The notes under the pieces: generated by a model
Told to the model about the DNA's origin: nothing
The model's input: only the letters and a program-made list of their open reading frames with translations
Databases searched by the model: none
Part shown: positions 1-5,887 of the stretch, piece by piece
Position numbering within the stretch: the first letter of the stretch is position 1
Layout of the letters: each line of letters opens with the position of its first letter
Source: JAGXTF01 sp038317095
GTDB lineage: Bacteria > Bacteroidota > Bacteroidia > NS11-12g > UBA955
DNA length: 16,430 bases
Assembly: GCA_038317095.1 (NCBI GenBank)
Contig: JBBQBB010000066.1
Coordinates: forward strand, 1-16,430
Direction: 5' to 3'
Made by a program: the position numbers and the translations under genes

Positions 1-208
1 CCAAATAGCCCACCTTGGTTTTGGTTTCTTTTACTGTTTTTAATCTATTTATTTCGGCAGCGGTTAATTTATACACCCTGCCATCAGCAAAAACAGTGGT
101 TGCCACATTCAAATAAGCATAATTTAAATTATAAATGCCGCAGATGGCGGCGAAATGGCTTACCCTTCCGGTAAACGGTTTCATGAATCTTAGTTTGTTT
201 GTAATCAT
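1..208 (-). CDS. 5' part of an unrecognised protein, running off the left edge
   Basis: An open frame starts with ATG at 208 and runs leftward off the window, giving 69 codons without a stop. The protein begins MITNKLRFMKPFTGRVSHFA, then has a stretch reading FADGRVYKLTAAEINRLKTV. A purine-rich AGAAGGG lies three bases before the ATG, an in-frame TAA lies just upstream, and a TATATTTG promoter element sits further upstream; together these support a real start. A second ATG at 184 (Met9) is an alternative start. The visible part has no signal peptide or obvious membrane helix. It is divergent from uvrA. I do not recognise the family and assign no function. Confidence 0.55.
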   Translation of the reverse strand, partial: MITNKLRFMKPFTGRVSHFAAICGIYNLNYAYLNVATTVFADGRVYKLTAAEINRLKTVKETKTKVGYL

Positions 209-263
209 ATACCCTTCTATTTAGTTAAGGTTCATTTCATACCGCCAATTTGCAGAAACGTAC

Positions 264-296
264 TTTTACAAATATATCTAATAAATATTTGTAAAA
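264..296. repeat. Perfect 12-base inverted repeat, candidate operator
   Basis: TTTTACAAATAT at 264-275 is repeated as its exact reverse complement ATATTTGTAAAA at 285-296, separated by nine bases. It lies in the uvrA divergent intergenic region. Its left arm overlaps the leftward gene's probable -10 element at 269-276. The symmetry and position suit a dimeric repressor site. It could also be chance in AT-rich DNA. Confidence 0.5.
269..276 (-). promoter_or_regulatory. Bacteroidota -10 element for the leftward gene at 208
   Basis: Read leftward the bases are TATATTTG, an exact match to TAnnTTTG, about 60 bases before the ATG at 208. A TTG lies 22 bases further upstream. The element is embedded in the inverted repeat. 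Confidence 0.4.
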
Positions 297-385
297 TGCA
301 AGCTTTGGTGAAAATATGACAAAAGTATCTTGGATTTTATATAAAAATCATTTCTGCCGCATCATCTATAACGCACAAATACACC

Positions 386-393
386 TAATTTTG
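386..393 (+). promoter_or_regulatory. Bacteroidota -10 element for uvrA
   Basis: TAATTTTG matches TAnnTTTG exactly and lies 16 bases before the proposed CTG start at 410, so the leader would be very short. No good -33 TTG is visible at the expected distance. Confidence 0.45.
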
Positions 394-409
394 CACCTCT
401 TTTTTAAAG

Positions 410-3244
410 CTGAAAACTTCCGAAAAACATATAGACCAAGGGGTAATTGAAGTAATTGGTGCCAGGGAGCACAATCTTCAAAATGTAGACCTCGTTATTC
501 CTAGAAACAAGTTGGTTGTTTTTACTGGCCTGTCTGGCTCTGGTAAAAGCAGCTTAGCCTTTGACACCATTTTTGCAGAAGGGCAACGGAGATATTTGGA
601 AAGTTTCAGTGCTTATGCCCGCCAATTTATTGGCGATATGAAACGCCCAGATGTTGATAAAATAAGCGGTCTTAGCCCAGTTATTAGCATAGAACAAAAA
701 ACCGTAAGCCGCAATCCCAGAAGTACGGTTGGAACCGTTACAGAAATATATGATTTTCTGCGCTTACTGTATGCAAGGGCTGGAGAAGCTTATAGTTTTG
801 AAACTGGAGAAAAAATGGTTCGGTTTACAGAAGAACAGGTTTTGCAAACCCTTTTCGACAAATTTATTGGAACCAAAATTACCATATTGGCACCGCTTGT
901 AAAGTCAAGAAAAGGGCATTACCGTGAACTTTTTGAACTAACAAAAAAACGCGGATACAACAAAGTACGGGTGGACGGGGAAATTGTAGAAATTAAAAAT
1001 GGATTGCAATTAGACCGGTATAAAATACACGACATTGAAGTTGTTGTAGACCGTGTAGAAGTGAATCCACTCAATCCCACCAGATTGACTGAAAGTGTGA
1101 AAACCGCCATGAAACTTGGAGAAGGGCATTTGCTCATTTGGGACGATAAAAAAGCGCATCCATTTTCAAAATTTTTGATGGATCCAATTTCGGGCATCAG
1201 TTACGACGAGCCTCAGCCCAATTCATTTTCTTTTAACTCACAATACGGTGCTTGTAAAAAATGTGAAGGCCTGGGTGAACTTGCAGAAATTAACCTGGAT
1301 TTTATTATACCAGACAAAACACTAAGCATCAATAAAGGCGGAATTATTCCCATTGGGGAATTGCGCGAAAACTGGACATTTACCCAATTGCGTGCCATTG
1401 CCAAACATTATAAATTTTCTTTGGCCGACCCGATTTCTAAAATACCCAAAGAAGCTTTGGATGTTGTTCTCAGCGGCTCCGACGAAAGCATACCTGTAGA
1501 AAGCATAGATAGCAACGGCAAAAAAACCAAATACAATACCACATACAAAGGCGTAATTCATTATATCAGTGAAAATTATTTTGAAAGTGAGGACGATAAA
1601 TTGCGCCAATGGGCTGAAGAATTTATGCACCAACAACCGTGTCCAGAATGCCATGGGGCGAGGTTAAAAAAAGAATCACTCGCCTACAAATTTGCCGATA
1701 AAAATATTTCAGAATTGGCCAATTTAAATATAGATGTATTGGGCGAATGGTTTGAAAAATGTGAGAAAAAATTAAACGCAAAACAAAAGATTATTGCTAC
1801 AGAATTGTTGAAGGAAATTCGACAACGTTTGTCTTTCTTAAATGGCGTTGGCTTGGGTTACCTTACACTCAATAGTCCGGCTAGAACCCTAAGTGGTGGA
1901 GAAGCACAGCGCATTCGATTGGCCACACAAATTGGAAGTAAACTGGTAAATGTTTTGTACATTTTGGATGAACCCAGCATAGGGTTACACCAACGTGACA
2001 ACGAAAAACTGATTGAAAGTTTGAAAGAATTGCGCGATTTGGGCAATACTGTTTTGGTCGTAGAACACGACAAGGACATGATGCTTGCGAGTGACTGGTT
2101 GGTAGAAATTGGTCCCGGAGCCGGCATGCACGGAGGCAAAATTGTGGCGAGTGATACGGTAGAAAATTTCCAAAAGAGCAATGCCGAAACTGCCAAATAC
2201 CTAACAGGCAAAAGTGAAATTGCGGTGCCAAAAAAACGCAGAAAACCAGGCAAGGAAAGCATTGTATTAAAAGGTTGTAGCGGCAATAATTTAAAAAATG
2301 TAGAGGCCCATTTTCCTTTGGGTATTTTTACTTGTATAACCGGTGTAAGTGGCGGGGGCAAAAGCAGTTTGCTAAATGAAACCCTATACCCCATTTTACA
2401 AAACCATGTTTACCGCACCCACTATCGTCCGTTGCCGTTTAAATCAGTAACAGGGCTAGAATATATCGATAAAGTAATAAGAATTGACCAAAGTCCCATT
2501 GGTCGAACTCCGCGCAGCAATCCTGCAACATACGTTGGGGTTTTTACCGACGTACGCGCCTTATTTACCGAATTGCCTGAAGCCAAAATTAGGGGTTACA
2601 AGCCTGGCCGTTTTAGTTTTAACGTAAAAGGTGGAAGGTGCGAAGGATGCGGTGGCGGCGGTATGAAGGTAATTGAAATGAATTTTCTCCCAGATGTGGA
2701 AGTGCTATGCGATGTATGCCATGGGAAAAGGTACAACAGAGAAACATTGGAAGTGCGATATAGAGGAAAAAGCATTTGTGATGTTTTGGAAATGAGCATT
2801 GAACATGCGGTTGATTTTTTTGCCCATATGCCGCATATACAGCGAAAAATCAAAACCATGCAGGATGTAGGGTTAGGTTATATTACTTTAGGCCAAAGCA
2901 GCACCACACTGAGTGGCGGAGAAGCCCAAAGGGTAAAACTAGCCACAGAATTAAGCAAGCGCGATACAGGAAAAACACTTTATATATTAGACGAACCTAC
3001 CACAGGCCTGCATTTTGAGGACATTAGGCAATTGTTGCAAGTATTGCAAGAATTGGTAGACAAAGGAAATTCTGTGATTGTAATTGAACACAATATGGAT
3101 GTAATAAAAGTGGCAGACCACGTGATAGATTTAGGCCCAGAAGGCGGCAATGGCGGCGGCCATATTGTATGCGTCGGCACACCTGAAGAAGTTGCCAAAG
3201 TAAAAGAAAGCCACACGGGTAGATTTCTGAAGAAGGAGTTGTAA
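410..3244 (+). CDS. uvrA: UvrA, excinuclease ABC subunit A
   Basis: This is the damage-sensing ATPase of nucleotide excision repair; it forms a dimer that loads UvrB onto lesions. With a CTG start at 410 it has 944 residues, the normal UvrA length. Visible features are Walker A GLSGSGKSS (about 40-48), zinc-binding CxxC pairs near 282 and 411, ABC signature LSGGEAQRI (about 494), second Walker A GVSGGGKSS (about 645), the C-terminal zinc finger with CEGC at about 744 and CDVC at about 767, and second signature LSGGEAQRV (about 834). The start is unusual: the conserved UvrA N-terminus (IEVIGAREHNLQNVDL) is encoded upstream of the first conventional start codon, TTG at 512. The frame is open back to 389 with no ATG, GTG or TTG. 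CTG at 410 is the best candidate and gives MKTSEKHIDQGVIEVIGARE. Function is very secure; the start is inferred. Confidence 0.96.
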   Translation: MKTSEKHIDQGVIEVIGAREHNLQNVDLVIPRNKLVVFTGLSGSGKSSLAFDTIFAEGQRRYLESFSAYARQFIGDMKRPDVDKISGLSPVISIEQKTVSRNPRSTVGTVTEIYDFLRLLYARAGEAYSFETGEKMVRFTEEQVLQTLFDKFIGTKITILAPLVKSRKGHYRELFELTKKRGYNKVRVDGEIVEIKNGLQLDRYKIHDIEVVVDRVEVNPLNPTRLTESVKTAMKLGEGHLLIWDDKKAHPFSKFLMDPISGISYDEPQPNSFSFNSQYGACKKCEGLGELAEINLDFIIPDKTLSINKGGIIPIGELRENWTFTQLRAIAKHYKFSLADPISKIPKEALDVVLSGSDESIPVESIDSNGKKTKYNTTYKGVIHYISENYFESEDDKLRQWAEEFMHQQPCPECHGARLKKESLAYKFADKNISELANLNIDVLGEWFEKCEKKLNAKQKIIATELLKEIRQRLSFLNGVGLGYLTLNSPARTLSGGEAQRIRLATQIGSKLVNVLYILDEPSIGLHQRDNEKLIESLKELRDLGNTVLVVEHDKDMMLASDWLVEIGPGAGMHGGKIVASDTVENFQKSNAETAKYLTGKSEIAVPKKRRKPGKESIVLKGCSGNNLKNVEAHFPLGIFTCITGVSGGGKSSLLNETLYPILQNHVYRTHYRPLPFKSVTGLEYIDKVIRIDQSPIGRTPRSNPATYVGVFTDVRALFTELPEAKIRGYKPGRFSFNVKGGRCEGCGGGGMKVIEMNFLPDVEVLCDVCHGKRYNRETLEVRYRGKSICDVLEMSIEHAVDFFAHMPHIQRKIKTMQDVGLGYITLGQSSTTLSGGEAQRVKLATELSKRDTGKTLYILDEPTTGLHFEDIRQLLQVLQELVDKGNSVIVIEHNMDVIKVADHVIDLGPEGGNGGGHIVCVGTPEEVAKVKESHTGRFLKKEL

Positions 3245-3280
3245 ACAGTTTCTAAACCAATTTGGATTTTATTTGCATAA

Positions 3281-3303
3281 AAAAAGCCCCGTTTCCGGGG
3301 CTC
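3281..3303 (-). terminator. Rho-independent terminator of the leftward block
   Basis: AGCCCCG (3285-3291) and CGGGGCT (3296-3302) form a 7-bp stem with loop TTTC. Read leftward the stem is followed by a run of T, so it terminates the coiled-coil gene ending at 3326. It sits between convergent genes and may also slow uvrA transcripts, but it lacks a T-run in that direction. Confidence 0.85.
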
Positions 3304-3325
3304 CTTAAATATATTTATTGAACAA

Positions 3326-4321
3326 TCAATTCAATTCAAAAGTATTCTTTTGTTTTAGCAAACCACGAGCCCAAAGCTCAGTTGTGTATTTGCCTTTCTT
3401 CATTTTACCGATGGTACCTGTTGGTGGGTAATACCATTTTACTTTGTGCATTTCACCATCAGAAATGATGGTTTGCTTCAATGAAAACAATTTAGACTTG
3501 TCGGCCAATGCTGGATTTGTGCAAAGCACTTCACCTTCTGGACCAATGATGCGAATGGTTACTTCTTCTTCCACCGGTTCGCGAATCAATGGATTGTCCA
3601 AAACATCAAAAGAAATTTTTAATTTTTCAACGCCTTTGCTTTTAAAAGTTTCAACCTGTTGGTCACCTTTTTTAGCTATGCCTGTGCTTAACAATGTGCC
3701 ATATTGTGGAAATGCCCCACGAGAAATACGGTCTCTCATATCTGCACCTGCTTCTTGTTCTGATTTTGCTTGTGCTTCAAAAGCATCTCTTTGTTGGGTT
3801 ATCAATGCCAATTGTGATTTTAAATCATCAATTTCTTTTTTACTCGCCGCTAGCTCATCCCTAAGTTTAGAAATTTCTTCCATATCCTTTTTGGTTGGTT
3901 TTTGCCCTTTGGCTACCTTTTCGGTAACGGCTGTAGTTACAGCACTTGCTTTTCCCACTTGGGATTGAAGTTCTGCAATTTTAGCACGCAATTGTGCAAT
4001 TATGGCATCTTTTTCAGGAGATCCAGATCCAGATCCGCCACCGCCGCCGTAACTTGCTTTTGGGCGCTTTTCCAACTCTTCAATTTTACTTGTTAAACGG
4101 CTGTTTTCTTCTTTGTACTGGCCACTTTCTCCAACCATTGAGTTCAATGAATCGGTCATGATTTTAAGCTCTTTTTGTAGGGAATCACTCATTAGAGTTA
4201 CTTCTGCCAATTCTTTAGAACCTTTGGAAGTTTTGGAATTCTGCACAAATTGATAAGCGTTGTATCCAAGGGATCCTGCCAGTAATACTCCAAAGATTGC
4301 AACTAATACGTTTCTGTTCAT
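3326..4321 (-). CDS. Membrane-anchored coiled-coil protein of unknown function
   Basis: The ATG at 4321 gives 331 residues. A longer frame opens with TTG at 4342, but that codon lies inside the probable -10 element, so the shorter start is preferred. Order of features: one hydrophobic segment (about 4-20) acting as N-terminal anchor, a first heptad-rich region (about 36-85), a glycine/serine linker (about 91-101), a second long charged coiled coil (about 103-195), and a C-terminal domain (about 203-331) with alternating hydrophobic strands typical of a beta-sandwich, ending GLLKQKNTFELN. The topology predicts a short cytoplasmic N-terminus with the coil and C-domain in the periplasm. No catalytic motif is visible. 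It has its own promoter and is followed by a terminator, so it is probably monocistronic. I do not recognise the family; automated names such as chromosome-segregation protein would reflect the coil only. Confidence 0.85.
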   Translation of the reverse strand: MNRNVLVAIFGVLLAGSLGYNAYQFVQNSKTSKGSKELAEVTLMSDSLQKELKIMTDSLNSMVGESGQYKEENSRLTSKIEELEKRPKASYGGGGGSGSGSPEKDAIIAQLRAKIAELQSQVGKASAVTTAVTEKVAKGQKPTKKDMEEISKLRDELAASKKEIDDLKSQLALITQQRDAFEAQAKSEQEAGADMRDRISRGAFPQYGTLLSTGIAKKGDQQVETFKSKGVEKLKISFDVLDNPLIREPVEEEVTIRIIGPEGEVLCTNPALADKSKLFSLKQTIISDGEMHKVKWYYPPTGTIGKMKKGKYTTELWARGLLKQKNTFELN

Positions 4322-4339
4322 AGTGGTATTGAATTTGTG

Positions 4340-4372
4340 CAATATTACAGTAAAAATCCGTAATTATTCAAA
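4340..4372 (-). promoter_or_regulatory. Promoter of the coiled-coil gene
   Basis: Read leftward, TTTG (4369-4372) is followed after 21 bases by TAATATTG (4340-4347), one mismatch from TAnnTTTG. The ATG follows 18 bases later. Confidence 0.45.
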
Positions 4373-4388
4373 CGCAATTACAAGCGTC

Positions 4389-5696
4389 TTATAAAAGCGA
4401 CATTTTCACCAGGATTGCTTTTGCTTGCGAAGGTGTAATTCCCATGGCAATAATTCTTTGTTTTTTGTCCAAAAGAATGCCAATGGGAATTTCATGAATC
4501 ATCAATTTTCTATTAACCGCATTGGAACTAAACCCTTGAAGAATTTGCGTATTGTACCTCTTGTTATACCGATGCACATATCGGCCGCTGCCGCCAAAGT
4601 TGAGCCCTAAAACTTTAACTTCCTTCCCTTGATGGTTGCCAAGCCAATGAAAATCTGCGCTATCCTTGAGAAAATCATTAGCCCCATCGCGCCACAAATA
4701 AACAAATACATAGGATTGGCGAAGTTTCCTAATATTTAGTTGTTTTTGAGGCTTGTATGCCGTGCAGTATTTGAACCTTGGAATTTTTTGGCCCAAATTC
4801 AATGAATTTTTCATCTTTGCTGCAGAATCTCTATACAAATCGATAAAAGTTCCGTCTTGGTTTATGTCTTTTAACAGATAAGCACAATTGTTCCATTCTA
4901 GGTAGGTTTTGCCTTTATCCACAATTTGAACCCCTTGTAAATTGTCGAAATGGCCATGATAATCAGCAATCATTGCCACATCAATCCCAAAATCATTATA
5001 CTTACCATTACAATTCACATCTTTTATGGCAATTGAAAATGAGTCGTTCCCATTTTTCCAGCGACCCGCAACTACGTTCAATCGTTTCTCGCGCAACGAA
5101 TTCCCGGTGCCAAAAAACAAACGTTGGCCTTTTACTTTGTTTATTTCTCCATCATTTAAACTGCAATACAACGGAAATTTATCTCCGGGAAAATGCTGCA
5201 CATAAACTTGGTATGGGTAGCTCCCTTGGCCAAATGTAAGTACAACTCCATGTTTATTTGTTAACGTATCCGGATCCCCATCGTCCGTTAAATCTAGGTT
5301 GTTATTTTTGTCTGTCCATATCAGCGTCTCATAAAATGTCCAACCTGGATTTTGAATGGCAATTAATGTATGCGCTTGAGAAAACCCCAAAGGGGCAGAA
5401 CCGTTAAAAACCCATGCATATCCGTTTCTAAACTTTAGGTCAAAAGTTGGCCTTATTGCTTTTTTCCATTCCGTTTTATTTTCTGCATTGGCTGCAGACA
5501 AATCCAAAGGGTTAGCCACACTATCGCTATTAAACGCGAAAACAGGAGTGGCCATAATCAACTTATTGTATTGGCCATCTTCTGCCCTTTCTGTCAATGG
5601 GAGGTGGATGTTTTGGGCCGATAATAATCCCAAACAAAAGACAAAAGGAATGCAAATTCCAATTTTCAAAGACTGCATTCCAAATACACTTCCCAT
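4389..5696 (-). CDS. Secreted protein with EF-hand-like loops and a thioredoxin-like C-terminus lacking CxxC
   Basis: The 435-residue protein carries a Sec signal peptide whose hydrophobic core is at about 11-26, with probable cleavage after LLSA. The start is either 5696 or the in-frame ATG at 5678. Three Asp/Asn-rich loops resemble calcium-binding EF-hand or dockerin loops: DKNNNLDLTDD (129-139), DVNCNGKYNDFG (226-237) and DINQDGTFIDLY (277-288). The last roughly 130 residues follow the TlpA/thioredoxin pattern: a strand YVFVYLW (329-335), then VKVLGLNFGG (360-369), then a probable cis-proline strand HEIPIGILLDKKQRIIAMG (401-419). Where the redox WCxxC would be, the sequence is WRDGANDF, so dithiol chemistry is not expected. 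It begins seven bases after the small membrane-protein gene and is probably co-transcribed with it. It likely acts in the periplasm or outside the cell. The fold assignment is my inference from pattern; the function is unknown. Confidence 0.8.
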   Translation of the reverse strand: MGSVFGMQSLKIGICIPFVFCLGLLSAQNIHLPLTERAEDGQYNKLIMATPVFAFNSDSVANPLDLSAANAENKTEWKKAIRPTFDLKFRNGYAWVFNGSAPLGFSQAHTLIAIQNPGWTFYETLIWTDKNNNLDLTDDGDPDTLTNKHGVVLTFGQGSYPYQVYVQHFPGDKFPLYCSLNDGEINKVKGQRLFFGTGNSLREKRLNVVAGRWKNGNDSFSIAIKDVNCNGKYNDFGIDVAMIADYHGHFDNLQGVQIVDKGKTYLEWNNCAYLLKDINQDGTFIDLYRDSAAKMKNSLNLGQKIPRFKYCTAYKPQKQLNIRKLRQSYVFVYLWRDGANDFLKDSADFHWLGNHQGKEVKVLGLNFGGSGRYVHRYNKRYNTQILQGFSSNAVNRKLMIHEIPIGILLDKKQRIIAMGITPSQAKAILVKMSLL

Positions 5697-5703
5697 ACTT
5701 AGA

Positions 5704-5856
5704 TTACCGCAAACAACGAACCACCATTACGCCAACTGCGAACAAAAACATAAGTATGGTTATTCTGTTTATGCCATGCATCATTTTTAGGTTGGTGCTT
5801 CCACCGCTGTTTTGCTTTTTAAAGGTGATATACGCCCATATTTTTTTGAATATCAT
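5704..5856 (-). CDS. Small single-pass membrane protein, possibly DUF6728-like
   Basis: A 50-codon ATG-to-TAA frame lies between lon and the secreted-protein gene. The N-terminus MIFKKIWAYITFKKQ is basic and amphipathic, the middle reads LKMMHGINRITI, and residues about 32-46 form one hydrophobic membrane segment followed by a basic C-terminus (RCLR). The middle motif followed by one membrane helix resembles a small Bacteroidota family that I recall as DUF6728; that name is from memory and unchecked. An exact TAnnTTTG element lies 14 bases before the ATG, and the next gene follows after seven bases, which supports a real translated gene heading a two-gene operon. Positively charged residues before the helix suggest the N-terminus is cytoplasmic. 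No function is known to me. Confidence 0.68.
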   Translation of the reverse strand: MIFKKIWAYITFKKQNSGGSTNLKMMHGINRITILMFLFAVGVMVVRCLR

Positions 5857-5869
5857 AAAATAATTACAG

Positions 5870-5877
5870 CAAATTTA
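5870..5877 (-). promoter_or_regulatory. -10 element for the small membrane-protein gene
   Basis: Read leftward the bases are TAAATTTG, an exact TAnnTTTG match ending 14 bases before the ATG at 5856. No clear -33 TTG is visible. Since no terminator follows lon, readthrough from lon is also possible. Confidence 0.45.
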
Positions 5878-5887
5878 AAATAAAACT

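Noticed and set aside
1858..2394. Long open frame antisense to uvrA
   Set aside because: It lies entirely opposite the conserved UvrA signature and second Walker regions; its protein is low in complexity (Ser/Leu/Pro-rich) and has no promoter. It is a coding shadow.
3444..3968. Open frame of 174 codons antisense to the coiled-coil gene
   Set aside because: Ser-rich product arising from the reverse of Lys/Glu/Asp-rich heptads; it lies fully inside a convincing gene with its own promoter and terminator.
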